A DNA stretch of 64,000 nucleotides from Chitinophagaceae bacterium (GCA_013140985.1 JABFRU010000047.1:1-64000), one strand, 5' to 3'; counted from the stretch's first letter, positions 49,758 through 60,138 are shown. Numbers and translations are program-made. The notes: a model not told the origin generated them from the letters alone.

Positions 49758-52661
49758 TCAATATTTATTTTTTCCGGAAAATAAATCAGGGATTTCCTGG
49801 TAATGCACCAGGTCATTATTGTACCATAGTTGTAAGTATTGCATTTCTGTTACAGCAGGTTTTGTGAAAGGAAATGTATGTACACCTGCAGCCATTTGCT
49901 TTCCGGTTAATGTCTGAATGATATAGCCTTTATCATCGGTTACTTGCAATGTGTAAGCTCCGGGCTTATAAATACGGTAAGTAACTTCACTACCCGCAGG
50001 GTTCAGTTCTATTGTGCCGTACGGAAATTTAGCTGAATCACCCATTGGCAGGCGGTATGAAGTATAATCTATTCCACTGGTGAGCCTGCCATTGGCACCT
50101 GGTATGCCGCCGAGGCCGCAACCATTGATGTAGGCTTTGAATTCGCTGCCAGTATTGGCTTCAAAGCCGGGTAATAGTGTTACATTATTGCCCCCTTTGT
50201 AAATAATATTTGTACCAATTCCACCAGTTATAAGGGCGCTGCTTGTTATGAATGAAGAGGCCTCATAATAATTGATACCTGTTTGTGTACTATTAAAATT
50301 TATAGAAACTTCACAATTGGCATGCAGAGGCGACTCCCAAATGCCACGGCCAAAAGTGGAGGCCCTTATCTTACCTGCCAGTTCGTTGATTACTAGATCC
50401 GTTACTGGTGAACGGGGCAGGCCATTATAGTATGGTGTCCAGTTGCCGCCTGTTGGACGATAATATACACCAATCTCTGTTCCGATATACACATCATTGG
50501 TGGGGGTAACGGCTATACAGTTAACCGGTACATTGGGCAGGCCGGCGCTATTAATATTACTCCAATTATCGCCGGCATCGCTGCTGAAAAACACTTTTGC
50601 CGTATCGTTTGTACCACCGAAAGTGATCCATACAAAATTACTGTTCGATGGGTTCACCCCTATGCTTGTTATTTTTGGCCGTGTATAGCCTTGTCCCCCG
50701 CCAATTAAAAAATTCCAGTTCTCGCCCAAATCATTGCTGCGGGAAAGTTGCCCGGGGTTAGATGCTGAGTAATCAAAGCTACCTGCTGCATAAATACGAT
50801 TGCTGTTACTCGGACAGGTTTTTATATCCCAGCTGCCGCTGGATTCTTTGTTAGTATATGTGTCGCCTGAATTTGTACTTTTAAATACATCGCTATAGCC
50901 AACAAATATTGTATTGGGGATGGTTACATGCTGTGCAAGATTAGCATACCACTCATATCCATCACAACCTACCGTACAGCAATCTACATTGATACAAACA
51001 GCAGCAGAGCCAGAGTTGTCTGTTCGTCGTAATGATTGGTTGACCGACCACCAGGCCCTTGATGTATTGTTATAATCAACTACCACATCAAACCCATCTG
51101 CACCTTGTATATGCCGCCATGTTTGTGTATTAGTTAACCGGTTTTTCACCCCGTTATCCTGGCTGCCGAAGTATAAAATATCAGGGTTGCTCTCTGTGCC
51201 GGCAAGATGGTAAGGTTGTGCCGTCCCAATATCTTCACTATAATCAACCCAGGTCAAGCCATCATCAGTACTTCTGTATAATCCGCCATCAGTTGCAGCC
51301 CACAGGTCACCATTTACAGAGTTTACCTGCAGGTCATGTATATCAGGGTGAATATATATTGATAAAGAAGCGGTGTCTTTATATAATGTAGAAAAAGAAA
51401 ATGTAAACCCGCCTGTAGTGCTTCGCCAAACACAAAGGCCGCCGGTAAAAATAGTGTTGATGTTGGTAGAAGAAACAGCAACGGCTAAGTCATAACCGGA
51501 TTGGTCGCTATCGCCAGTACCATCGGCCTGTGACCCAAGAATATTTGGCACAGGGGTACGTATTGTAAAATCTTGCCCGCTATTACTGCTTGCCCATACA
51601 CCTTTGAAAGTGCCATTAAATGCAGGACCGCATAACAGATATACATAGTTATTGTTAGCGGGGCTTACACCTATCTGAATGCGGTTGGAACCGGAAATAG
51701 ATTGATTAAAAGATGCCTGACTCCAGGTTAATCCGCCATTCGTTGAATACCTGAACCAGCCGTTTCCCGCTGCATAGCAGGTAAGGCCGCTGCCGGGTTT
51801 AAATTTTACATCGGTAACAAAATCGTTAATGACTTCTGTCCATGTATTGCCGCCGTTATCAGTACGATAAAGTCCATTGCTTGAAGCAATCAGCAGCACC
51901 AGCGGGTTGGTATGGCTTTGCGCCATTGCATATCCCACCCATTGTCCGGTTGGTGGTAACCCGTTTGTTTGCAATGCCCAGCTGCTTCCGCCGTTGGTAC
52001 TCTTCATAACACCCACACTGTAGCTCCTGTAACCAAAATCGGTGATAAAACCGCCTCCATCACCATCGCCGGTGAGTACATAAATATCATTAGGGTCTGC
52101 ATGGCTTACTACTATTCCGCTTACACCTAAATTGGGCCCATAGGTTGAAATCGGGTTCCAGGATACAGCGGAGTTGGTACTTCGCCATAAGCCGCCATTC
52201 GGCATACCAGCATACATATAAGTACTGTTAGAAGGGTCAAAAGCGATTCGGTTGATCCTGCCTAATCCTCTGTATAGTCCATTTACATGTGTAAATGCGG
52301 TGGGGCCTATAGAAGTCCATTGACCCGTTGACTCATTCAGTTCTGCCAATGGCTGCTGTTGCCGTCTTTGCTCTTCCTGCAATAACGCATCACTGTATAT
52401 TTTTTTGGTGTTTACTAATTTACCATCATCGTTTACATAGCGGCTCATTTCCCATTCCCAGCGTTTCCAGTGTTTCCATTCCCGCATTGATTGATTATCG
52501 GAAGAAGGTTTCGTTTTATAAAAGCTATCCACCTGGTGCATTATTTCATGCAGTTTGTCTTTGCCGGCAATGCGCTGCTCAAGTACTGCGGGTACTTTTG
52601 TCTGTGCTGATAAGGCTGCAGAAAGTAAAATTGTTGCTGCTATAAATAGGATCCGTTTCAT
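49758..52661 (-). CDS. Secreted BNR/Asp-box propeller protein
   Basis: A 967-residue exported protein (signal peptide MKRILFIAATILLSAALSAQ). Many Asp-box/BNR motifs build beta-propellers: STNGGSSWAL, RTDNGGNTWTEV, STNGGLTWSQ, STDDGLTWVDY, SNDLGENWNF, SSDAGDNWSN. The pattern is that of sialidase- or Vps10-like exported proteins without visible catalytic residues. Near the C-terminus is a short stack with NFNSTQTGINYYEASSFITS then LLPGFEANTGSEFKAYINGC, a '3-coathanger stack' domain. No type IX secretion tail is obvious at the end (DLFSGKNKY). It stands 28 bases below the small fibre-like gene. Confidence 0.88.
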   Translation of the reverse strand: MKRILFIAATILLSAALSAQTKVPAVLEQRIAGKDKLHEIMHQVDSFYKTKPSSDNQSMREWKHWKRWEWEMSRYVNDDGKLVNTKKIYSDALLQEEQRRQQQPLAELNESTGQWTSIGPTAFTHVNGLYRGLGRINRIAFDPSNSTYMYAGMPNGGLWRSTNSAVSWNPISTYGPNLGVSGIVVSHADPNDIYVLTGDGDGGGFITDFGYRSYSVGVMKSTNGGSSWALQTNGLPPTGQWVGYAMAQSHTNPLVLLIASSNGLYRTDNGGNTWTEVINDFVTDVKFKPGSGLTCYAAGNGWFRYSTNGGLTWSQASFNQSISGSNRIQIGVSPANNNYVYLLCGPAFNGTFKGVWASSNSGQDFTIRTPVPNILGSQADGTGDSDQSGYDLAVAVSSTNINTIFTGGLCVWRSTTGGFTFSFSTLYKDTASLSIYIHPDIHDLQVNSVNGDLWAATDGGLYRSTDDGLTWVDYSEDIGTAQPYHLAGTESNPDILYFGSQDNGVKNRLTNTQTWRHIQGADGFDVVVDYNNTSRAWWSVNQSLRRTDNSGSAAVCINVDCCTVGCDGYEWYANLAQHVTIPNTIFVGYSDVFKSTNSGDTYTNKESSGSWDIKTCPSNSNRIYAAGSFDYSASNPGQLSRSNDLGENWNFLIGGGQGYTRPKITSIGVNPSNSNFVWITFGGTNDTAKVFFSSDAGDNWSNINSAGLPNVPVNCIAVTPTNDVYIGTEIGVYYRPTGGNWTPYYNGLPRSPVTDLVINELAGKIRASTFGRGIWESPLHANCEVSINFNSTQTGINYYEASSFITSSALITGGIGTNIIYKGGNNVTLLPGFEANTGSEFKAYINGCGLGGIPGANGRLTSGIDYTSYRLPMGDSAKFPYGTIELNPAGSEVTYRIYKPGAYTLQVTDDKGYIIQTLTGKQMAAGVHTFPFTKPAVTEMQYLQLWYNNDLVHYQEIPDLFSGKNKY

Positions 52662-52689
52662 TGTACTTTTTATTAAGGCCTGTAGAGAT

Positions 52690-53568
52690 CTATTTTTGCT
52701 TTTTCAGTTGTTGTATTTCTTCCTCCAGCTTCAGTACATACAATGTCAGCTCTTCAATCTTTTCCATCATTCGCTTTTGCATATCGCCCAGCTCTATCCC
52801 GTTTTTTTCTACTTCAGCAGCAGCAGGTATATTAGGTAAATGTTTATTGGCAGAGATAAATCTTCTCAGTTCATCAAAAGAGCGGAGTTTGTATTTATTG
52901 TCAAATACATAATCGGGCCAGTTGCCGCTTAGTTGCACTTTCACTTCTTCGCTGATAATTTTTCCATCAACTGCCAGTAAAAAACCTGCGGGAATGCTGG
53001 AGCCGGCAATAACGCCAATACCAACACTACCCTGTTCGTTGCTGCATAAAATCACATTTCCAGAATCAGCTTGTAAAAACATATCGGCTTTAAGGCCATT
53101 GTTTCTTGCTACTATTTCATTATTATCTATAACCAGATTGGCACCTGTTACAGTCCCATTCATTATGTAACCGTTGTTGGTGGCACCAAAGCCTGCATCC
53201 TGTCCGCCGGTAATATGTAACTTGGTAAGCGGCGTGGTATTGCTTATGCCAAGACCTTCACTTTTTAAATATGCAGTTGTGCTGCCGTTTGACCACATAG
53301 AATAATCGCTGGGAGCACTATATCCAAAATAAGCACTGGGGCTTATTGCCGAAAAATTGTTATAGAAATTAATATAGCTCTGATCGTTAGTACTACCACT
53401 ATACATACTAATGACGGCATCACCACTGCTGACTCCAGCCGCATCTATCCGGGCAATACCTTTTACATGCAGTTTTTGCAATGGGGTAGGGGTACCGATA
53501 CCAACATTTTGTGCCTTTACCATGCAACCGGTATGGGCCAGCATAATGGCCAGAACTATTTTTTTCAT
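52690..53568 (-). CDS. Small tail-fibre-like secreted protein
   Basis: A 292-residue exported protein from the ATG at 53568 (MKKIVLAIMLAHTGCMVKAQ). It opens NVGIGTPTPLQKLHVKGIAR and repeats TPLTKLHITGGQD, the motif of phage-tail-like fibre N-termini seen across this region. No head repeats and no S74 domain. A C-terminal helical coil (KRMMEKIEELTLYVLKLEEE) follows the conserved NWPDYVFDNKYKLRSFDELR and HLPNIPAAAEVEKNGIELGD blocks. The coil may trimerise. It is the likely first gene of a pair with the BNR protein. Confidence 0.85.
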   Translation of the reverse strand: MKKIVLAIMLAHTGCMVKAQNVGIGTPTPLQKLHVKGIARIDAAGVSSGDAVISMYSGSTNDQSYINFYNNFSAISPSAYFGYSAPSDYSMWSNGSTTAYLKSEGLGISNTTPLTKLHITGGQDAGFGATNNGYIMNGTVTGANLVIDNNEIVARNNGLKADMFLQADSGNVILCSNEQGSVGIGVIAGSSIPAGFLLAVDGKIISEEVKVQLSGNWPDYVFDNKYKLRSFDELRRFISANKHLPNIPAAAEVEKNGIELGDMQKRMMEKIEELTLYVLKLEEEIQQLKKQK

Positions 53569-53659
53569 TTGCAGCAATTTTGCTACATAGTTATATTCAT
53601 TATACAGTAGCGGCGAATCCGCTTATCCAACGGCGAAAAGCGATTAGGCAGTGGAGAAA

Positions 53660-53690
53660 TTGCAGTACAAAAAACGGAGTAGTAGATTTG
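53660..53690 (+). promoter_or_regulatory. Complete Bacteroidota promoter of the SDR gene
   Basis: TTG (53660-53662), 20-base spacer, then TAGATTTG (53683-53690), a full TAnnTTTG. The ATG at 53705 is 14 bases downstream. Confidence 0.6.
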
Positions 53691-53704
53691 TATAAATAAG
53701 CGAC

Positions 53705-54403
53705 ATGAACGTAGTAATCACCGGCGCATCAAGAGGGATCGGCAAAGCTATTGCTGAGGTTTTTGCAGCTAATGGTCACAACCTTTTTTTATCTGCCCGC
53801 AATGAAGTGACTTTATATAAAACAATGGAAGAGCTGGTGACTAAATATCCCGGGGCTGGCATCAAAGCAAAACCTTTTGATCTTAGTGTGAGAGAGCGGG
53901 CAATGGAATTTGGAATTTGGTGTTTGGGATTTTGTACCCCCGATATACTGATCAACAATGCCGGCTCATTTGAACCCGGCAGTGTTTACAATGAACCCGA
54001 AGGATTATTAGAAGGTCAGATAGAAACTAATCTGTACAGCGCCTATCATCTTACAAGAATATTGTTGCCGCCAATGATGAAAAGAGGGTCGGGTCATATT
54101 TTCAATATGTGTTCCATTGCGTCGCTTCATGCATATGCAAACGGCGGCGCTTACAGCATCAGCAAGTTTGCTATGTATGGATTCAGTAAAAATTTGCGGG
54201 AAGAAATGAAGCCGCATGGAATAAAAGTTACGGCTGTTCATCCGGGAGCCGTGATGACGGATTCATGGAGCGACTTTGATAATTCAAAGAAACGCATCAT
54301 GGAAACAAGTGATATTGCCAAAATGATCTATGCAGCATCACAACTTTCTCCTGCTGCTTGTGTAGAAGATATTGTGATACGGCCACAGTTGGGTGATCTG
54401 TAG
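53705..54403 (+). CDS. Short-chain dehydrogenase/reductase
   Basis: A 232-residue NAD(P)-dependent oxidoreductase. Nucleotide-binding TGASRGIGKAI, NNAG, catalytic Ser of NMCSIAS, and Tyr/Lys of GGAYSISKFAMY are all present, with a PGAVMTDSW block typical of classical SDRs. Substrate not predictable. No signal peptide. Transcribed from its own promoter, divergent from the minus-strand fibre gene. Confidence 0.92.
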   Translation: MNVVITGASRGIGKAIAEVFAANGHNLFLSARNEVTLYKTMEELVTKYPGAGIKAKPFDLSVRERAMEFGIWCLGFCTPDILINNAGSFEPGSVYNEPEGLLEGQIETNLYSAYHLTRILLPPMMKRGSGHIFNMCSIASLHAYANGGAYSISKFAMYGFSKNLREEMKPHGIKVTAVHPGAVMTDSWSDFDNSKKRIMETSDIAKMIYAASQLSPAACVEDIVIRPQLGDL

Positions 54404-54481
54404 CTCCTTTGAAACGATCATTTGCCCATTGATACTATTTAAGACTGTCTTTAACCCGGCTGTTTTATTTTTATAACGGTA

Positions 54482-56257
54482 ATGAAGAAAACCACCGCCA
54501 TATTCTTCTTTTTGTTATTTCCTTTTTTGCTAAGGGCACAGGAAGATTTTGAAACCAATGTTCCTGGTAAACCGGTGGTGGTGGGAGAGTCTTTCCAGGT
54601 GCAGTATATCTTTCCCGGAACAAATAAGATCACAAATTTCAAAGCTCCGGTGTTCAGATCTTTTCGTTTCATCAGCGGACCTAATCAATACACTGGTTCG
54701 GTAAATAGTATTAGTGGCAAGATACCTGTTGTCAATTTTGTTTTTACGATCGAGGCAACAAGAGCAGGAAGATTCAACATCCCCGGGGCCACAGCAACTA
54801 TCAATGGAAAACCTGTTCAATGTGATGACGCATTTGTGGAGGTGATATCGGTACAGCAATCAAAAAAAACAGCTGAGAGAGGTTCATTTACTAATTCTGA
54901 TTATGTGTTGCGGCCCGGCGAAGATCCCTATGAGAAGATCAGGCAAAATCTTTTTTTGAAAGTAATGGTTGACCGGAACACCTGTTTTGCAGGTGAGCCA
55001 ATATTGGCGACTTTCAAATTGTATTCAAGACTTCAGTCAACATCTGATATTGTTAAGAATCCGGGTTTCTATGGTTTTACGGTGTATGATATGGTTAATC
55101 TTGCTGATAAAGAAATGGTGACAGAAGAGGTAAATGGAAAATTGTTTGATGTGCATACCATCCGCAAGGTGCAGTTGTTCCCATTACAGGAAGGGGTTTT
55201 CACCATTGATGCCATGGAAGTGATCAACAAAGTTGAATTTTCAAGGAGTGTGGTCAATAAAAAGACTGAACAGGAAATAACAGAAGGGGTGCTGAATGAT
55301 GAAGAAGAAATCCTCAATGAGAATACGGAATTATATGAAACGAAAATGAACACAGCACCGGTACTTATCCGGGTAAAAGCCTTGCCAAATAAACCTGTAT
55401 TGTTTGATGGAGCTGTTGGTCATTTCAGCATTTCATCATCACTGATAAAAAATAAGATCGCTAAAAATGAAGAAGGGGTTTTTGAGATTATCATCAGCGG
55501 ACAAGGAAATTTCACACAACTGAATGCGCCCGTCATTCAATGGCCAAAAGGCATTGAAGGGTTTGAGCCAACCATAAATGATGCAATTGATAAAACACAA
55601 ATGCCTTTGAAAGGAACAAGGACATTCCGGTATTCATTTACCTGCACAAAAGAGAGCAAATATCAATTGCCGGCTGTAGAGCTCATTTATTTTAACCCGG
55701 GCGGTAGTTATAAAACCATTTCATCATCACCTGTAATAGTCGAGGTAGGCCCGGAAGAAAAAAAGAATATTATCAGCAAAGAGAAAAAAATTTCAATAAC
55801 GGCAACCAATGCATCGGCAAGTAAAATAGCGGCTATTATTGTTGTTTCACTTGTCGTTATAGTAATGATCTATTGGCTCCGGTATAAAAAAGCACCTGAG
55901 ACCGTAAAGGAAGAAAATGAAGTATGGCCTTCTATTCAGGAATTCCTTGCACCAGCTTATTCGGTAATGGATTTAGATGACAAACAATTTTATGCAGCAT
56001 TGCATCAGTCTGCGTGGGATTTTTTCATTGCACATTTTCATCTTTCGGGAAGTGATATAAATAAAGAGAAGCTGATATCTAAAATGAAGGCCGGTGGCAT
56101 TGCCGATGAAAATATTGCCGGGGTTGATAATATTTTAAAAAAGTGTGAGGTGGGAATGTTTACACAAGCCAATATCGCAGAAAACAAAGAAGAATTGTTG
56201 CGACACACAGAAGAAGTGCTAAAAAAGATCAGTTCAGATCTTTTCAAGCCGACTTAA
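54482..56257 (+). CDS. BatD family protein
   Basis: A 591-residue protein with signal peptide (FFLLFPFLLRA then QED), an extracytoplasmic part of Ig-like beta domains (RPGEDPYEKIRQNLFLKVMV, VDRNTCFAGEPILATFKLYS), a single membrane helix (~445-465, IAAIIVVSLVVIVMIYWLRY) and a C-terminal cytoplasmic helical tail. That is the BatD (oxygen tolerance) plan. In most Bacteroidota it accompanies BatA/BatB; here it is alone. Its last 24 bases overlap the convergent regulator gene. Confidence 0.88.
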   Translation: MKKTTAIFFFLLFPFLLRAQEDFETNVPGKPVVVGESFQVQYIFPGTNKITNFKAPVFRSFRFISGPNQYTGSVNSISGKIPVVNFVFTIEATRAGRFNIPGATATINGKPVQCDDAFVEVISVQQSKKTAERGSFTNSDYVLRPGEDPYEKIRQNLFLKVMVDRNTCFAGEPILATFKLYSRLQSTSDIVKNPGFYGFTVYDMVNLADKEMVTEEVNGKLFDVHTIRKVQLFPLQEGVFTIDAMEVINKVEFSRSVVNKKTEQEITEGVLNDEEEILNENTELYETKMNTAPVLIRVKALPNKPVLFDGAVGHFSISSSLIKNKIAKNEEGVFEIIISGQGNFTQLNAPVIQWPKGIEGFEPTINDAIDKTQMPLKGTRTFRYSFTCTKESKYQLPAVELIYFNPGGSYKTISSSPVIVEVGPEEKKNIISKEKKISITATNASASKIAAIIVVSLVVIVMIYWLRYKKAPETVKEENEVWPSIQEFLAPAYSVMDLDDKQFYAALHQSAWDFFIAHFHLSGSDINKEKLISKMKAGGIADENIAGVDNILKKCEVGMFTQANIAENKEELLRHTEEVLKKISSDLFKPT

Positions 56258-56977
56258 AAAATCTGTCTTTCTTGTACGGGAAACAGGCAGATGTGTGCCG
56301 TTATTCAACACTACTTCGCCCCCTTCGCCACGGATATAGCTCTGCACACATTTCATATTGATGCAATAACTGTGATGGATGCGGCAGAAATCGCCAATCT
56401 GTAAAACTTCCTCCACCTCTTTCAATGTTTTAGAAATAACCAATGGCTTATTGGAGTTGATAAAAAAGATCTTGCAATAAGCACTATCGCTTTCACAGTA
56501 TAGAATAGTGTCAGCGTCCACCATGATCAGGCCTTCGATGGTAGGTACGGCAAAACGCTTGTTTTTCTTTTTGAGATTCAATATCTCCAGCAAATTATCC
56601 ACCCGTTGCGATGCTTTTGATGCCTTGTGGTTAGTAGCTCTTTCTATTGTTTGGATCAATTCATCTTTATCAACAGGCTTTAAAAGGTAGTCCAGTGCGC
56701 TATGTTTAATGGCTTTGATAGCATACTCATTATAGGCTGTTGTAAATACGATCTCGAATTCCGGCTGATGAAATTTTTCCAGCAACTCAAAACCATTCAT
56801 GCCCGGCATTTCGATATCTAAAAACAAAATATCAGGTTGTTGTTTGGCAATAGCAGCCAGGGCTTCTTCACCACCGGCACAGGAAGCAATTATTTTTACA
56901 CTGCTGCAATGTTTGTTCAAAAGATGCCCGAGCACTTCCCGGCAATGTTTTTCATCATCCACTATAATGGCTGTCAT
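56234..56977 (-). CDS. LytTR response regulator (locus B)
   Basis: A 247-residue regulator. Receiver: IIVDDEKHCREV, Asp54 in ILFLDIEMPGMNGF, FTTAYNEYAIKAI, DYLLKPVDKDEL. C-terminal LytTR (DADTILYCESDSAYCKIFFI, DFCRIHHSYCINMKC, VSRTRKTDFLSRL). The start overlaps the kinase stop by 23 bases, so translation is coupled. The end overlaps BatD by 24 bases on the other strand. Confidence 0.95.
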   Translation of the reverse strand: MTAIIVDDEKHCREVLGHLLNKHCSSVKIIASCAGGEEALAAIAKQQPDILFLDIEMPGMNGFELLEKFHQPEFEIVFTTAYNEYAIKAIKHSALDYLLKPVDKDELIQTIERATNHKASKASQRVDNLLEILNLKKKNKRFAVPTIEGLIMVDADTILYCESDSAYCKIFFINSNKPLVISKTLKEVEEVLQIGDFCRIHHSYCINMKCVQSYIRGEGGEVVLNNGTHLPVSRTRKTDFLSRLEKI

Positions 56978-59900
56978 GTGTTTTGTATTTAAGTGTTATC
57001 AATACCCGGGTGCCGCTGCGGTCCTTTTCAATGTCCAGGTCGGTGATAGTAACACCGGCATTTACATTATAAACTTTGTTGACAATTTCCATTCTTTCTG
57101 CAGTGATCTTCATACCATGTGATTTTTGTTTGGTAGCTGTTTTACTTCTCAATCGTTTTGCTTCATCTCTTCCTACGCCGTTGTCTTCAATTTCAATATA
57201 AAGGGTGCCGTCATTCTTCCAGAGTTTAATATCCAGTCTGCCGCCCGGTTCTTTGCGGTGTAATAATCCATGCCAGATGGCATTTTCTACATAGGGCTGT
57301 ATCAGCAGGGGCGGCACAATTACTGTTTCTATATTTATATCATGGACAACTTCTATTGAATAGCTGAATGCATGATCAAAACGAACCGCTTCCAGTTGAA
57401 TATATAGTTCGAGCGCCTTCAATTCATTCTCCAATAACACCCATTCACTTCTTGAATTATCCAGTATCAGCCGCATCAGTCTTGAGAATTTGGTGAGGTA
57501 ACCTGAGGCGTTATCAGGATCATTCTTTAAAATAAAATTATTGATACTATTCAGGCTGTTGAACATAAAATGCGGGTTCATCTGTGCTCTCAGCGAGGCC
57601 ATTTCTACTTCGGCGATCTTTTGTTCATACTGCGATCTTATTTTTTCTCTTTCTTTTATAACAGCCACCCTGCGCCGGAAAAAATAAAAAACGAGCCCTG
57701 CTATCAATAGAACGCCCAGTGTTCTGAACCACCATGTTTGCCATAAAGCAGGACGGATCCTCACAGTTATAGTATTTGACAGTGAAGACCAGTTAATTCC
57801 ATCAGCCGAAGCTCTTACCTGGAATGAATACTTTCCCGGCCTGAGAGAATTATAGCGTACCTGGCGGATGCCGGCACTATTGATCCACTCATTGTCCTGG
57901 TTGCTGAGCCGATATTGATAAATGATATTTTCTCCTCCATAAAGATCAATCGTAGTGAACGAAAAGCTAAGTGTGTTACTCTTATAGGGCAGCTTAATGA
58001 GATTTGATCCGGCAAATGAATAAGAAGAGTCGGTTGTAGTAACCCCATATACAATGGGATTTAAGACAGTTCTTGTTGTCCTGAGCTTATCCGGGTTGAA
58101 AAAGATAATACCTTTCTCAGACGCCCAATATTGCAATGAATCGGAGAAAGCAATAGCGCCTGCATTAAAACCATAAGTGCGTTGAGCTATTTTCTCGTCG
58201 AAAGACCTAAAGGTTTTTGTGGATGCAGTAAGAGTAAAAAGTTTTCTGTTGCTGCTGAACCAAAACTGGTCATTATTTCCCAGTAACAAAGCGCTGCAAT
58301 TTTTATACTCCTGCCCGTTCTCACCACTAAGGAGTACCTCTTTTCCCCGCTCATCAATCCAGGCGATACCTTCACTGGTAGCTGCATAGATCTTTCCATT
58401 CTTATCTTCAGCGAAATCGGTTACAAAACTTGCTTTTTTAGTACCAGGATATTTAACTTCATTCAATGTAGCATGTTCGGGATCGTAGCAATAGATGCCA
58501 TTGTTCCATGTACCGAGCCACATTTTCCCCCGGCTATCTTTAAATATCCTTATTACTGCTTTATCTTTTCCCTTATCAACAAAAATGGATGGCCGGAGTG
58601 TATCCGTTTTGAAGGTTGTTGTATTGAAAAGTACAGCACCCACAGAACATCCTACCCAGATCATATCATTATTTCCGGCTGTAATATTGAATATGACATT
58701 GGATACAAAGCCGGGCTTTTTGCCATCAAGGCTATCGACACTGAATTTTATGAATTGACCTGTCGCTTCATTCAGCATTCCCATTCCCCCGCCATTTGTT
58801 CCAACCCAAATCTGGTCCCGGTTATCGATGCCGATACAATTTATTTCGAATGATCTTTCTCCAATATTCAGGATAGGATAAAAATAACGGTAGATAGCAC
58901 TTTTACCGCTGAGTGGATCATACATCACAAGGCAGTCCCTTCCTCCCAACCACAGGCGGCCTTTCCTGTCTTTTTCAATGCAATTAACACGGCCATCATA
59001 TATCTCACCACCAGGACCGGTGAATAGAGAAATATGAACGGGAGAGTAGTGTTTTATATTAAAATAATCCAGGCCATTGTTGCTGCCACATATAAAAACA
59101 TTACCGTTGGCATCACAAAAAATATTTTCGTTGGCATTATCAGACAATGAGCCGGGGTCTAATGGATGGTGTTTGTATTGAGAAAATCGTTCTGAAACTG
59201 GGTCAAATACGAATAGGCCGCCGACACCAGTTGTAATAATGATCTTCCCGGTTGCTGCTTGTCTTAATCTTATGATACTGGTATTGACCAGTTTTCCATT
59301 CTGCATTTTTGTAAGCGGGTATTCTTTGATGATCTTTTTTTGACGTATACTTACCCGGACCAGTTTGCCTTCGAAAGCTGCAACCAGTATTTCATCATCA
59401 TTGATCCTGCAGGAAGAAATGGCATTGGGAACATCAAATTCAAAACTCTTTCGTTGACTGGCATAGTCGAGTATTATAAGTTTATCATAACCTGTTTGTA
59501 TATATTTTTCGCTGTCAAAGCGGGAATTGTCACGCCAGCCAATTTTAAACTGCTCCGTGGTAGACCATGTTAAAGGATACCATTTGCCTTTTTTTTCATC
59601 AAAGCAATAATGCCCTTCGCTGGTGTACATAATGATACCAAGGCCTGGGGATTCAATGATGACAGCACAACTGTAATTTGTTTTTATTGAATCATTGAAA
59701 ATGATCGTATGAAACCTCCTGTATTCATCGATCATCGTTACACCGCTGTAAGACCCGACCCATATCCTGTTCCTGCTGTCGCAAAAAATACCAAAGATAT
59801 TATTGGAGCAAAGCTGTGGTTGCTGCGACTTGTAATAGGTGGTAACGGTATGGCCGTCGTACCTGTTCAGTCCATTAGCGGTGCCGATCCATAAAAAGCC

Positions 59901-60041
59901 ATTTTGATCGGTAATAGCACAACGAACCAGGTTGTCACTTAATCCGGTAGTAGTATTAAGATGACTAAAAGAAACCGCTTGCGACAATACCCGGGTAACA
60001 AATAAAAGGCCTGCCAGTAGTATCGTTGATGTTTTTTTCAA
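56955..60041 (-). CDS. Propeller-type sensor histidine kinase (locus B)
   Basis: A 1028-residue sensor. Signal peptide (ILLAGLLFVTRVLSQA), propeller repeats (e.g. CAITDQNGFLWIGTANGLNR, MWLGTWNNGIYCYDP), Y_Y_Y domain (~690-760), one membrane span (~767-790, WWFRTLGVLLIAGLVFYFF), then directly the LytS-type kinase with His in AQMNPHFMFNSLNSINNFIL (~822) and IEDNGVGRDEAKRL. It lacks the GAF domain of the locus A kinase. The frame starts with a TTG at 60041-60039; no in-frame ATG precedes the signal peptide, so this start is probably real. Two 17-residue-repeat fibre genes lie upstream. Confidence 0.93.
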   Translation of the reverse strand: MKKTSTILLAGLLFVTRVLSQAVSFSHLNTTTGLSDNLVRCAITDQNGFLWIGTANGLNRYDGHTVTTYYKSQQPQLCSNNIFGIFCDSRNRIWVGSYSGVTMIDEYRRFHTIIFNDSIKTNYSCAVIIESPGLGIIMYTSEGHYCFDEKKGKWYPLTWSTTEQFKIGWRDNSRFDSEKYIQTGYDKLIILDYASQRKSFEFDVPNAISSCRINDDEILVAAFEGKLVRVSIRQKKIIKEYPLTKMQNGKLVNTSIIRLRQAATGKIIITTGVGGLFVFDPVSERFSQYKHHPLDPGSLSDNANENIFCDANGNVFICGSNNGLDYFNIKHYSPVHISLFTGPGGEIYDGRVNCIEKDRKGRLWLGGRDCLVMYDPLSGKSAIYRYFYPILNIGERSFEINCIGIDNRDQIWVGTNGGGMGMLNEATGQFIKFSVDSLDGKKPGFVSNVIFNITAGNNDMIWVGCSVGAVLFNTTTFKTDTLRPSIFVDKGKDKAVIRIFKDSRGKMWLGTWNNGIYCYDPEHATLNEVKYPGTKKASFVTDFAEDKNGKIYAATSEGIAWIDERGKEVLLSGENGQEYKNCSALLLGNNDQFWFSSNRKLFTLTASTKTFRSFDEKIAQRTYGFNAGAIAFSDSLQYWASEKGIIFFNPDKLRTTRTVLNPIVYGVTTTDSSYSFAGSNLIKLPYKSNTLSFSFTTIDLYGGENIIYQYRLSNQDNEWINSAGIRQVRYNSLRPGKYSFQVRASADGINWSSLSNTITVRIRPALWQTWWFRTLGVLLIAGLVFYFFRRRVAVIKEREKIRSQYEQKIAEVEMASLRAQMNPHFMFNSLNSINNFILKNDPDNASGYLTKFSRLMRLILDNSRSEWVLLENELKALELYIQLEAVRFDHAFSYSIEVVHDINIETVIVPPLLIQPYVENAIWHGLLHRKEPGGRLDIKLWKNDGTLYIEIEDNGVGRDEAKRLRSKTATKQKSHGMKITAERMEIVNKVYNVNAGVTITDLDIEKDRSGTRVLITLKYKTHDSHYSG

Positions 60042-60138
60042 ATAAAGAAATAATAAAAAGTAAGTTACACTTAAATGCTTTCATCAATTCTGTGTTATTG
60101 TTTGAGGGATAGTTTTTTCATAACGCTGGTTTTAGTGG

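Noticed and set aside
49758-52661. Active sialidase
   Set aside because: Asp-box motifs mark the propeller fold only; the arginine triad and catalytic residues of sialidases were not found.
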